Assembly: GCA_002305315.1 (NCBI GenBank)
Contig: DBQQ01000006.1
Span: 1-64,000 of the forward strand
From: Clostridiales bacterium UBA1390
GTDB taxonomy: Bacteria > Bacillota > Clostridia > Lachnospirales > Bianqueaceae
DNA: 64,000 nt
Direction: 5' to 3'
The translations under genes and the position numbers were made by a program. Positions 23,730 to 32,233 of this stretch are shown here, one piece after another. The notes beneath the pieces were generated by a model. The model saw only the letters and a list, made by a program, of their open reading frames with translations, had not been told where the DNA came from and did not search any database. Position 1 is the stretch's first letter. Every line of letters starts with the position of its first letter.

Positions 23730-26141
23730 ATGGGTATTCGAATCGCATTGGCGGGTAATCCCAACAGTGGTAAGACGACATTGTTTAACGCCTTGACAGG
23801 TTCCAATCAATTTGTGGGGAACTGGCCAGGAGTTACGGTGGAGAAGAAAGAAGGAAAACTCAAGAAACACAGTGATGTAACGATTACGGATCTGCCGGGT
23901 ATTTACTCGCTTTCTCCCTACACCTTGGAAGAAGTGGTAGCCAGAAATTATCTGGTGACAGAAAGACCGGACGTGATTCTGAACATCATTGACGGCACGA
24001 ATTTGGAGCGGAATCTGTATTTGACGACACAACTGGTAGAATTGGGGATTCCGGTTGTTGTCGCGGTCAATATGATGGATGTGGTGCGCAAGAATGGAGA
24101 TAAGATCGGGACGCGTGAGCTGTCTCGTCAACTGGGATGCAAGGTGGTGGAGATTTCGGCGCTAAAGGGAGACGGAGTCATGGAAGCGGCAGAGGCCGCG
24201 ATTGGCGCTGCAAACGGGACGAAAACCATTCCGCAGCATTCCTTTAGCGGCCCGGTAGAACATGCCATTGCCCATATTGAAGAGGCGGCTGTTCATAATC
24301 TGCCGCAGGAACAGCAACGCTGGTATGCGATCAAGATTTTTGAACGCGATGAGAAGGTCATGGCGCAGCTTTCTCTCTCTGAATCTGTGAGGCAGCATAT
24401 AGAAGCGGATATTCAGGCTGCCGAGAAGGAGCTGGATGATGATGCGGAGAGTATCATCACGAATGAGAGGTACGTATATATCGCATCCATCATCAAGGGG
24501 TGTTATAAGAAGAAAAACGCGGGACAGATGTCGATCTCGGATAAGATTGATAGAGTGGTGACGAACCGAATTCTGGCATTGCCGATCTTTGCGATTGTCA
24601 TGATCATCGTGTATTATGTCTCGATTACAACGGTCGGTACCTATGCGACGGACTGGGTGAATGATGGCGTATTTGGGGACGGATGGCATTTACTAGGAAT
24701 TGGTTCAGCGGACTATGAGGCGGCGACGGAAGAATATGTGATTCCCGGAGCAACCGTGGAAGCGTTTGAAGCGGCGGCGGAAGATCAGGGAATCGATCCG
24801 ACGACGGCTACAGACCTGACGACGACAGCGACGCTGTATGACGATGAAGGAAATATTGAAGAAGAATTTGAAGTCGATTATACAGCCTATATGGAGGCCG
24901 CAGCGATAGAGGAACCCGATCCCGCTGATTATGGCATTTTTGTACCGAGTATCCCGAATCTTGTGGCAGATGGCCTGGATGCGGTCGGATGCGCAGACTG
25001 GCTCCACGGACTGATTGTCGACGGTATCATTGCAGGTGTGGGCGCTGTCCTTGGCTTCGTACCGCAGATGCTGGTGCTCTTCCTGTTCCTAGCTTTTCTG
25101 GAGAGCTGCGGATATATGGCGCGTATTGCTTTCGTCATGGACCGTATTTTCCGCAAATTTGGATTATCAGGCAAGAGTTTTATTCCGATGCTGATTGGCA
25201 CGGGCTGTGGTGTGCCGGGTATCATGGCTTCTCGTACTATCGAGAATGACCGGGATCGTAAGATGACGATCATGACGACGACCTTTATTCCCTGCGGAGC
25301 GAAACTGCCTATCATTGCTCTGATTGCCGGTGCGTTGTTCGGCAATGCGTGGTGGGTGGCTCCCAGCGCCTATTTTGTAGGCATTGCCGCGATTGTAATC
25401 TCCGGTATTATGCTGAAGAAGACAAAGATGTTTGCGGGAGATCCGGCCCCCTTTGTTATGGAATTGCCGGCTTACCATTGGCCCACCGTGGGGAATGTCC
25501 TGCGTTCTATGTGGGAACGCGGTTGGTCCTTTATTAAGAAAGCAGGTACCGTGATCCTGCTGGCGACGATCCTTGTCTGGTTTACTTCGAACTTTGGCTG
25601 GGCTTCCGACGGCTCTTTCGGTATAGTGGCTATGGATGAAAGTATTCTGGCTGCGATTGGCAACGCGATTGCCTGGATCTTTGCTCCGTTGGGTTGGGGC
25701 CACTGGCAGGAAGCCGTGGCTTGTGTGACCGGCCTGATTGCGAAGGAGAATGTGGTAGGTACATTCGGCGTTCTGTTTGGCGGTTTTGAGGAAGTGGCCG
25801 AGAATGGCTGGCAGGTCTGGAACAATATGCAGGCTGTCTTTACACCGTTGTCCGCGTATTCCTTCCTGGTCTTCAATCTGCTGTGCGCTCCCTGTTTCGC
25901 GGCGATTGGCGCAATCAAGCGGGAGATGAACAATGCAAAGTGGACTTGGTTTGCCATCGGGTATCAGTGCGTATTTGCTTATGTGGTTTCATTCATCATC
26001 TACCAGGTAGGTTCCTTCTTTACCGGAAATGGCAATTTGATTGGAGGGCTGGTTGCCCTGGTTCTGATCGCGCTGATTGTATACATGTTAGTGCGTCCCG
26101 CTAAACAGGACAATAAGATGACGGTGAAGGTCAGAGTTTGA
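23730..26141 (+). CDS. feoB: Ferrous iron transport protein B
   Basis: An 803-residue GTPase-coupled ferrous iron transporter in the cytoplasmic membrane. The N-terminal G domain has G1 GNPNSGKTT, switch NWPGVTVEKKEG, G3 DLPGIYS and G4 NMMD. A helical GDI domain follows (to about residue 270), then the polytopic membrane part with Gate motifs (LVLFLFLAFLESCGYMARIAF, GTGCGVPGIMASRT, LIAKENVVGTFGVLFGG). An unusual acidic, Thr- and Ala-rich insert of about 100 residues follows the first helix and should face outside. The start at 23730 has AAAGG nine bases upstream; the ATG at 23721 abuts that site. It ends the operator-controlled feo block. Confidence 0.95.
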   Translation: MGIRIALAGNPNSGKTTLFNALTGSNQFVGNWPGVTVEKKEGKLKKHSDVTITDLPGIYSLSPYTLEEVVARNYLVTERPDVILNIIDGTNLERNLYLTTQLVELGIPVVVAVNMMDVVRKNGDKIGTRELSRQLGCKVVEISALKGDGVMEAAEAAIGAANGTKTIPQHSFSGPVEHAIAHIEEAAVHNLPQEQQRWYAIKIFERDEKVMAQLSLSESVRQHIEADIQAAEKELDDDAESIITNERYVYIASIIKGCYKKKNAGQMSISDKIDRVVTNRILALPIFAIVMIIVYYVSITTVGTYATDWVNDGVFGDGWHLLGIGSADYEAATEEYVIPGATVEAFEAAAEDQGIDPTTATDLTTTATLYDDEGNIEEEFEVDYTAYMEAAAIEEPDPADYGIFVPSIPNLVADGLDAVGCADWLHGLIVDGIIAGVGAVLGFVPQMLVLFLFLAFLESCGYMARIAFVMDRIFRKFGLSGKSFIPMLIGTGCGVPGIMASRTIENDRDRKMTIMTTTFIPCGAKLPIIALIAGALFGNAWWVAPSAYFVGIAAIVISGIMLKKTKMFAGDPAPFVMELPAYHWPTVGNVLRSMWERGWSFIKKAGTVILLATILVWFTSNFGWASDGSFGIVAMDESILAAIGNAIAWIFAPLGWGHWQEAVACVTGLIAKENVVGTFGVLFGGFEEVAENGWQVWNNMQAVFTPLSAYSFLVFNLLCAPCFAAIGAIKREMNNAKWTWFAIGYQCVFAYVVSFIIYQVGSFFTGNGNLIGGLVALVLIALIVYMLVRPAKQDNKMTVKVRV

Positions 26142-26152
26142 TCGCGCAGATG

Positions 26153-26192
26153 AAGATGACAGAATGCGAAAGAATCTGTATTCTGTCATCTT
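26153..26192 (+). terminator. Hairpin between feoB and the DtxR-family gene
   Basis: A 13-bp perfect stem (AAGATGACAGAAT 26153-26165 with ATTCTGTCATCTT 26180-26192). It lacks a T-run, so it may be a partial terminator or a processing/attenuation structure that lowers regulator expression relative to FeoB. Confidence 0.5.
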
Positions 26193-26210
26193 GGGAACGG
26201 GAGGTGGAAA

Positions 26211-26588
26211 ATGCTGTTGACAGCCATTCAGATCAAATATATACGTGTACTGCATCGGCTGCAGGATGTGCAGAGCGTGAAATTGGCAGATGTAGCGGAA
26301 GTGTTGCATGTCAGCAAACCGAGTGTACATAATATGTTTCAGAAGCTGAAACGATTTGGTCTGATTGTACAGGACGAAAAGGGATATTCACGATTGACTG
26401 AGCTGGGCAAGGAAACAGCCAGGCAATACGAGGAGGAGTATACGATTCTGTTTTCGTTCTTGACAGAGATTTTGCATTTGGAGAAAGAAATAGCCCAGGA
26501 AAACGCGATCGCGTTGATGGGAAGTGAGAAATGTGGCGCGCAGGACTTGTGTCACAGTATTGAAAAGTTCAGGGAGAAAATCGCCTGA
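26211..26588 (+). CDS. DtxR/MntR-family metal-dependent repressor
   Basis: A 125-residue regulator. The N-terminal winged helix (1-65: IQIKYIRVLHRLQDVQSVKLADVAEVLHVSKPSVHNMFQKL) and a helical dimerisation/metal domain (about 66-125: LTEILHLEKEIAQENAIAL..CHSIEKF) are those of DtxR/IdeR/MntR without the SH3-like third domain. GGGAGGTGG precedes the ATG. It ends the iron cluster and is the obvious reader of the six GTTAGNNNNNNCTAAC sites upstream; its own gene has no such site and is read through from feoB past a hairpin. Iron versus manganese specificity is not certain, but the target genes point to iron. Confidence 0.88.
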   Translation: MLLTAIQIKYIRVLHRLQDVQSVKLADVAEVLHVSKPSVHNMFQKLKRFGLIVQDEKGYSRLTELGKETARQYEEEYTILFSFLTEILHLEKEIAQENAIALMGSEKCGAQDLCHSIEKFREKIA

Positions 26589-26605
26589 TAGAAAGGGGGA
26601 TTTGT

Positions 26606-26731
26606 ATGTGGACGGCAATCATTGGAGCATGGATCGTATTGGCAGCTGTGTTTGCAATTCGTTATTATTGCAGGAAAAAGATCTATAAAAAAACAAAAAG
26701 AAGGTATCCGATGGATGCGCGTCAAAAATAG
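26606..26731 (+). CDS. 41-residue single-helix membrane protein
   Basis: A small protein: N-terminal helix MWTAIIGAWIVLAAVFAIRY, then a basic tail with CRKKIYKKTKRRYP. GAAAGGGGG precedes the ATG, which follows the regulator by 17 bases. Position and size recall the FeoB-associated small membrane proteins, but those have a cysteine cluster while this one has a single Cys. A terminator follows. It is the last gene of the iron cluster. Confidence 0.65.
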   Translation: MWTAIIGAWIVLAAVFAIRYYCRKKIYKKTKRRYPMDARQK

Positions 26732-26746
26732 GATCCTTCAAAAAAG

Positions 26747-26780
26747 AGAGTTCTCAAAAAAAACTGAGAACTCTTTTTCC
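26747..26780 (+). terminator. Terminator of the iron cluster
   Basis: AGAGTTCTCA (26747-26756) pairs with TGAGAACTCT (26765-26774), followed by TTTTCC. Confidence 0.88.
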
Positions 26781-26826
26781 TATTTCTTAATTTTTTGTGT
26801 CCAAAAACAGAGAATGATGGAATCTC

Positions 26827-26855
26827 TTGATTTCTTTTCGCCTCGATGCTATAAT
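26827..26855 (+). promoter_or_regulatory. Promoter of the yfhO-gtrA operon
   Basis: TTGATT (26827-26832), a 17-base spacer, TATAAT (26850-26855) preceded by TGC (extended -10). Confidence 0.75.
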
Positions 26856-26890
26856 TTTACGGAAAGATATAGAAAAGGGGAGAGTTTGAA

Positions 26891-29452
26891 ATGGAGGAGA
26901 CAAGGTCTGCAGCGATGGAGGAGTCTGTCAAATCAGATTCTTGCCAGGTCAGAGAAGTCGTCCAGAAGGAGAATGGCGGACATAGAAGAAAAAAGAAGAT
27001 GCCAGGTAATATGGATTGGTTTGGGATTTGTGATGACAGACATTTATTATTAAAGAGTTTCTGTATCGCACTGGTAACGGCGATTGTGATGTTTCTGCCC
27101 TCAATTATTTGGGATGAGGGCTATTTCTTGTTCTTAGGAGATTTTAATTCTCAGCAGGTGCCATTTTATAAGTTGGCGCATCAGGCGGTACGAGAGGGAA
27201 ACTGGGGATGGAACTGGTATACCGATCTGGGAGCCAATTTTATAGGATCCTATACATTCTATCTGCTGGGCAGTCCGTTTTTTTGGCTGACGCTGCCGTT
27301 TCCCAATGATTGGGTACCGTATTTGATGGGGCCGCTGTTGATGCTGAAGTATGCGTCGATGTCCATGACAGCCACAGCCTGGCTGCGCCGGTATGTGAAG
27401 CATGGTGAGTTTGCGGTCTTGGGCGGGCTTTTATATGCGTTCTCGGGCTATACGATGTACAATACCTTCTTCAATCATTTTCTGGATGTGATGGTATTCT
27501 TCCCGTTGATGCTGATTGGCATGGATGAATTGGTGGAGAATAATACCCGGGGGGTATTTGCGTTGTCTGTAGCGTTGTGCGCCGTGGTCAACTATGTGTT
27601 TTTTGCGGGAGAAGCCGTCTTCATGGTTCTATACTATGTCATGAAGGTGTGGATGAAAGGATATAAAACGGATTGGAAGCGATTTATCGCGGTAGCGGTA
27701 GAGGCGGTGCTGGGATTTCTGATCAGTGCCTTCTTTGTGCTGCCTTCCTTGATCGTGATGCTTCAGAATCCTAGATCCAGTGGATTTCTAACAGGATATG
27801 ATTTTTGGATTTATGATTATGAACGAAAACCTTGGGTAATCCTTTTAACGTTCTTTTTCCCGCCGGAATTGCCTTCACAGCCGATCATGATTACCGATTC
27901 ATATATGCGGTGGACGTCTGTACAGGCGTATATACCGATTTTCAGCATGTGCGGGGTTATTGCTTTTGTGAGAGAGCAGCGAAAACACTGGTTAAAAAAC
28001 TTTATAGTACTGCTTGTGATCATGGCCTTCATTCCAGGGCTTAACAGTATGTTCACCATGATGAATGATTCGTATTATGCAAGGTGGTATTTCATGCTGG
28101 TTCTCATGTTAGTCACAGCCACAGTAATCCAGTTGGATCAGGGAAGTCCGGAACAATTGCGTTCAGGACTGAAAATCACGGCCGTTTTCACATTGATTGT
28201 CATAGCGGCGATGTTCCTGACGCCGGAGATCGAAACCGTGCAGACGGAAGTGCCGGTGGAAGTGGAGGACGAATCTGGCAATATTACCATTGAAATGCAG
28301 GAAGAAGAGACGGAAGTCCTGAGTCTGGGAATCTACAATAAGACGTTTACGATTCCGTTTATCATCATGTCAGTGACTTGCATTGTATCGCTATATGCAT
28401 TATATCGGATTCTGGTTCATCAGAAAATACGGCCTAAGTTATTCGCCAATTATTTATTGATCGCGGTTTGTATTTTTGGTATGCTTTATGGGAACTATTA
28501 TATCATATACGGAAAAACAAGGTCTTTCGATACGAAAGGATATATTATTCCAGACGCGATACAGGGGCAGGATAAGATCTATTTTCCAGAGACAGAGCAG
28601 TTTTTCCGTATTGATAACGACGACTCCTTTATCAATATGGGGATGTTCTGGCAGGGACCAGATATGCATGCGTTCCACAGTATTGTTCCGGTATCCATTA
28701 TGGACTATTACGAGTATATCGGCGATAACCGTGATGTCAATTCCAAGATGGACTACAGTAACTACGCATCCAGATCTCTGTTTTCTGTGAAGTACTTCTG
28801 CGATAGAATCGACTATACGGCAGATGTGTTTGGAGATCGTTATGCCGAGAATCCGGACACGAAGATGCCTGGATATACCTATCGTTATGATATGGCTGGT
28901 TTTGCGGTCTGGGAGAATGATAACTATATTCCTATGGGATTTACGTATGACAGCTATATCTTGCAGTCCACGGCGGATCAGATCAGTGTCAGTCTGCGAG
29001 ATGAGCTAATGTTGAAGGCATTAATTCTGACGGATGAACAGGCAGAGAAATATGGAGATCTTTTAGAAGAGGCAGATACCAGCCAGTTTAGTTATACGGA
29101 AGAAGCCTATGACAGAGATTGTGATGAACGCGCGGCAGAGTCGGCGGATACGTTCAGTTATGATAATACAGGCTTTACCGCACACATTACCCTAGAGGAA
29201 GACAATCTTGTATTTTTCAGTGTCCCTTACGAGGAAGGATGGACGGCTACCGTGAACGGTGAACCAGTGGATGTGGAGAAAGTACAGATTGGGTTCATGG
29301 CGGTGAAAGCGTCGGCTGGAGACAATGTGATTCAGTTTTACTACGAGACACCAGGGCTGCATACAGGAATCATGATCAGTATAGGTGCAGCAGCGGTGTT
29401 GGCCGCCTACTGGGTGGTCAGCAGCATGTATAAGAGGAGACATGCAGAATGA
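26891..29452 (+). CDS. yfhO: YfhO-family membrane glycosyltransferase
   Basis: An 853-residue polytopic protein. A hydrophilic N-terminal 55 residues precede about 12 membrane helices; the first external loop has FLGDFNSQQVPFYKLAHQ and WNWYTDLGANFIGSY, the acidic/aromatic catalytic region of YfhO GT-C enzymes. The long C-terminal extracellular domain ends in EEGWTATVNGEPVDVEKV before a last helix. In Bacillus, YfhO transfers sugars from lipid carriers to lipoteichoic acid together with a GtrA-type flippase and the CsbB glycosyltransferase. Here GtrA follows with an ATGA overlap, and no CsbB-like gene is in the window. GGGGAGAG is the ribosome site. Confidence 0.85.
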   Translation: MEETRSAAMEESVKSDSCQVREVVQKENGGHRRKKKMPGNMDWFGICDDRHLLLKSFCIALVTAIVMFLPSIIWDEGYFLFLGDFNSQQVPFYKLAHQAVREGNWGWNWYTDLGANFIGSYTFYLLGSPFFWLTLPFPNDWVPYLMGPLLMLKYASMSMTATAWLRRYVKHGEFAVLGGLLYAFSGYTMYNTFFNHFLDVMVFFPLMLIGMDELVENNTRGVFALSVALCAVVNYVFFAGEAVFMVLYYVMKVWMKGYKTDWKRFIAVAVEAVLGFLISAFFVLPSLIVMLQNPRSSGFLTGYDFWIYDYERKPWVILLTFFFPPELPSQPIMITDSYMRWTSVQAYIPIFSMCGVIAFVREQRKHWLKNFIVLLVIMAFIPGLNSMFTMMNDSYYARWYFMLVLMLVTATVIQLDQGSPEQLRSGLKITAVFTLIVIAAMFLTPEIETVQTEVPVEVEDESGNITIEMQEEETEVLSLGIYNKTFTIPFIIMSVTCIVSLYALYRILVHQKIRPKLFANYLLIAVCIFGMLYGNYYIIYGKTRSFDTKGYIIPDAIQGQDKIYFPETEQFFRIDNDDSFINMGMFWQGPDMHAFHSIVPVSIMDYYEYIGDNRDVNSKMDYSNYASRSLFSVKYFCDRIDYTADVFGDRYAENPDTKMPGYTYRYDMAGFAVWENDNYIPMGFTYDSYILQSTADQISVSLRDELMLKALILTDEQAEKYGDLLEEADTSQFSYTEEAYDRDCDERAAESADTFSYDNTGFTAHITLEEDNLVFFSVPYEEGWTATVNGEPVDVEKVQIGFMAVKASAGDNVIQFYYETPGLHTGIMISIGAAAVLAAYWVVSSMYKRRHAE

Positions 29453-29883
29453 GGGCGGGATGGAAAAGATGGGCAGATCTGTACCATCGGTATGAGGAAA
29501 CATTCTGGTATCTGGTATTCGGAGGGCTGACGACACTTCTGAACCTGGCTGTGTTCTATGTCTTGTATGAGTGGATGCATATAGATACCGTCGTATCGAA
29601 TGTGATTGCTTGGATTGCGGGCGTCTTATTTGCGTTTGTAACCAATAAACTTTTTGTGTTCCGCAGCGAGGGATGGAACGGAAAGAAGGTGTGGTGGGAG
29701 CTTGGAACTTTTGTCTCTGCTCGCCTGTTTTCCGGTGTATTTGACACAGTGTTTCTGGTGGCCTTTACAGAGTGGTGGATCCATTTTCCGGCAATGCCGG
29801 TAAAAGTTGTTAGTAATATTCTAGTGATTATCATGAATTATATCTTCAGCAAGTGGATTGTTTTTCGAAAAAAAACAGAATAA
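29449..29883 (+). CDS. GtrA-family flippase
   Basis: A 144-residue protein with four membrane helices: WYLVFGGLTTLLNLAVFYVLY (about 25-45), a second at VVSNVIAWIAGVLFAFVTNK, and a C-terminal pair ending VVSNILVIIMNYIFSKWIVF. The GtrA/GtcA family is thought to flip polyprenyl-phosphate sugars across the membrane. Its start overlaps the yfhO stop (ATGA), so the pair probably provides the sugar donor outside and the transferase that uses it. Confidence 0.9.
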   Translation: MRAGWKRWADLYHRYEETFWYLVFGGLTTLLNLAVFYVLYEWMHIDTVVSNVIAWIAGVLFAFVTNKLFVFRSEGWNGKKVWWELGTFVSARLFSGVFDTVFLVAFTEWWIHFPAMPVKVVSNILVIIMNYIFSKWIVFRKKTE

Positions 29884-29896
29884 ATTGCAATTTAGC

Positions 29897-29925
29897 TTGG
29901 CAGGAGAGTCGGAATATGCTATAAT
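29897..29925 (+). promoter_or_regulatory. Promoter of the Ig-like/BY-kinase operon
   Basis: TTGGCA (29897-29902), a 17-base spacer, TATAAT (29920-29925) with extended TGC. Confidence 0.75.
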
Positions 29926-29992
29926 GTGATATGTTTACCAGAATATCCAAGAAAGACTTTTTGGAAATATTTTGAGTTATGGGGAGAAGATC

Positions 29993-30829
29993 ATGAGGAT
30001 TTTAAGAAATACGATGATCCTGCTATTCGTGGCATGTGCGCTTCTATGCGGCTTTTCGGTCGCTAAGGAGCTCCGGGAATCGGATTCCACTTATCCGCAG
30101 ATTCAGTTTGAATCGGACACGATTCAGATGGCTCTAGGGGATGAAGAAGAAAAGCTCTTAGAAGGTGTGACGGCATATGATGAAAAGGATGGGGATTTAA
30201 CAGAACAGGTTTTTGTAGAGTCAATCTCTAATTTCATCAGTCCGGGGATATCTAATGTAACCTATGTGGTGTATGATTCCAATCAGCATATTGCCAGAGA
30301 GACAAGAACGGTAGAATATCTGGATTATACGTCTCCAAGGTTTGTGCTCAATCATAGTACCGTATTTTATGTCGGAGAGAGTATATCGCTGAAGGACTTT
30401 ATTCATGCAGAGGATGTTATCGACGGTGACATTAGCGACAATATTCGTTTTAGTGCGTCCAGCATTTCGACGGCTGCCGAAGGCCTTCAGAGCCTAACGG
30501 TGCGCGTTAGCAACAGCAAAGGCGATGTATCCGAGCTTACACTCAATATTCGAGTTACGGGAGATGGGAGAACGACGCCACGGATTGACCTGAGCCAATA
30601 CATTGTCTACATGGATCAAGGAGAGAGTTTTTCTCCTAGGGCTTATCTGGATTCCGTGACGCAGGCAGATGGCACACCAATGTCTGTGTCAGATGTGACG
30701 ATAGAAAATAACGTGTTCGAGGATGAACCGGGCGTATATACGGTTGTATATTCTATCACAGATGAGAATGGAAATCGAGGCGTTACCGAGCTGGTGGTTG
30801 TGGTAGAAGGAGGGGAGACGGCGGAATGA
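29993..30829 (+). CDS. Exported Ig-like domain protein
   Basis: A 278-residue protein with an N-terminal membrane anchor or signal (ILRNTMILLFVACALLCGFSVA). Three beta-sandwich repeats follow with the DUF5011/bacterial Ig-like pattern: GVTAYDEKDGDLTEQV, HAEDVIDGDISDNI and a third ending VYTVVYSITDENGNRGVTELVV. Such domains act as spacers or adhesion modules on the cell surface. The ATG at 29993 has GGGGAGAAG; earlier in-frame codons are less likely. It overlaps the first BY-kinase gene by four bases, so it is co-expressed with polysaccharide-regulating proteins. Its partner is unknown. Confidence 0.78.
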   Translation: MRILRNTMILLFVACALLCGFSVAKELRESDSTYPQIQFESDTIQMALGDEEEKLLEGVTAYDEKDGDLTEQVFVESISNFISPGISNVTYVVYDSNQHIARETRTVEYLDYTSPRFVLNHSTVFYVGESISLKDFIHAEDVIDGDISDNIRFSASSISTAAEGLQSLTVRVSNSKGDVSELTLNIRVTGDGRTTPRIDLSQYIVYMDQGESFSPRAYLDSVTQADGTPMSVSDVTIENNVFEDEPGVYTVVYSITDENGNRGVTELVVVVEGGETAE

Positions 30830-32214
30830 GTCAGAGTCAGGATGAACAATTAGAAATTCATTGGAGCAGTATTTTCAGAGACCTGAAAAAGTCCATAGGC
30901 CTCCTTATTTTGTCTGCTATTGTGGGAGTGCTCGGCGCTTTCTCTGCCACAGTACTTTTATATCAGCCTACGTATGTCAGCAGTGCTACGTTTGTGGCGG
31001 AGATGAAAAATTCGACCTCGGTATATGCAGGACTAAGCAATGAGACTCGTCTGGCCGCCATATTTCAGGATGTGATGGACAGCGATATATTGGAACAGAA
31101 AGCAGCATCCTATATGGGAGAAGAGCAGTTTCCAGGAACTATCGAAACTCAGATTATCGATTCTACGAATCTATTTGTTGTCAATGTCTCGGCGGAGGAG
31201 CCACAATTGGCATTTGAGGGGATTCAGGCAATCATCCAGGTTTATCCAGAGGTGTCAGATAATCTGTTTGAGAATGCGGTTATGAGTGTTATCAGTGTTC
31301 CTAAGGCGCCGAATGAACCGTCAAATCCACAGAACCTGGCACGGAATATGGTACTGGGAATGCTGGGCATGGTGGTTGTTTGTGGCGGGATTATCGTCTT
31401 GCTTTCGGTGTTTAGAGACACAATCAAGAGTGAGCGGAATATTCGAAGAAAGTTGGATACTGATTTATTTGGTACGGTAGTGCATGAAAAGAAGCAAGTG
31501 AAGAAGCGGAAGACGTCTCTGCTTTTAAATCAGGTGACGATCAGCAGCCGCTTTCGGCAAAGTTTTCAAAGAATACGTCTGAAAATAGAATATGTATCTC
31601 GCAAGAAGGGATATAAAGTATTCATGGTGACCAGCGCCGGAGAAGATGAGGGAAAATCCACGGTGGCGGCGAATATCGCATTGTCCTTGGCACAGAAGGG
31701 CAAGAGCGTCTTGCTGATGGATGCAGATCTTCGTAAGCCGGCCGTGGTCAAGGTCTTTGATAAGCAAAAGGAATTCAATGGTAAGGAGTTTGGTGAGTAC
31801 CTGCAGGGAAAGCTGTCGCTGGAAGATGTCCTGACGTATGATAGCCGTCTGAAGTTATATCTGCTGATGGGAACGGAAGCTTACCAGGAGTCGCCGGAGA
31901 TGCTAGATTCTAAGGCGATGATGGACGTGCTTTCTATGGCACGAAAGGAGCTGGACTATGTCATCATTGATACAGCCCCCATGCTTTTGACAGCGGATGC
32001 GGAGACATTAGCCGCCTATGTGGACGCCTCTCTTCTTGTGATTCGAGAAGATGTGATCCGCACAAAGGATCTGAATGATCTGATCAATATCCTGCATAGA
32101 AGCCATTCGGAGCTATTAGGATGTATCTATAATGACGCCAGCAAGGTATCTGCAGAGCGAACATCCATCCGGGAATATCGCAGATACGCAGAGAGTCAGA
32201 CAGCAGAAGCTTAA
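30826..32214 (+). CDS. Wzz-type chain-length/tyrosine autokinase (BY-kinase 1)
   Basis: A 462-residue membrane protein. The N-terminal Wzz domain has helices at about 23-46 and 176-198 with a periplasm-side (external) loop between. The cytoplasmic kinase domain carries an intact Walker A (EDEGKST, Lys277), Walker A' LLMDADLRKP (296-305) and Walker B VIIDTAPM. BY-kinases control length and export of capsule or exopolysaccharide by cycles of tyrosine phosphorylation. The C-terminus has only scattered tyrosines (YRRY) instead of the usual Tyr cluster. The next gene has the reverse pattern. No polymerase or flippase genes are nearby. Confidence 0.88.
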   Translation: MSQSQDEQLEIHWSSIFRDLKKSIGLLILSAIVGVLGAFSATVLLYQPTYVSSATFVAEMKNSTSVYAGLSNETRLAAIFQDVMDSDILEQKAASYMGEEQFPGTIETQIIDSTNLFVVNVSAEEPQLAFEGIQAIIQVYPEVSDNLFENAVMSVISVPKAPNEPSNPQNLARNMVLGMLGMVVVCGGIIVLLSVFRDTIKSERNIRRKLDTDLFGTVVHEKKQVKKRKTSLLLNQVTISSRFRQSFQRIRLKIEYVSRKKGYKVFMVTSAGEDEGKSTVAANIALSLAQKGKSVLLMDADLRKPAVVKVFDKQKEFNGKEFGEYLQGKLSLEDVLTYDSRLKLYLLMGTEAYQESPEMLDSKAMMDVLSMARKELDYVIIDTAPMLLTADAETLAAYVDASLLVIREDVIRTKDLNDLINILHRSHSELLGCIYNDASKVSAERTSIREYRRYAESQTAEA

Positions 32215-32233
32215 TCCCAAGGAGAATATTGTA

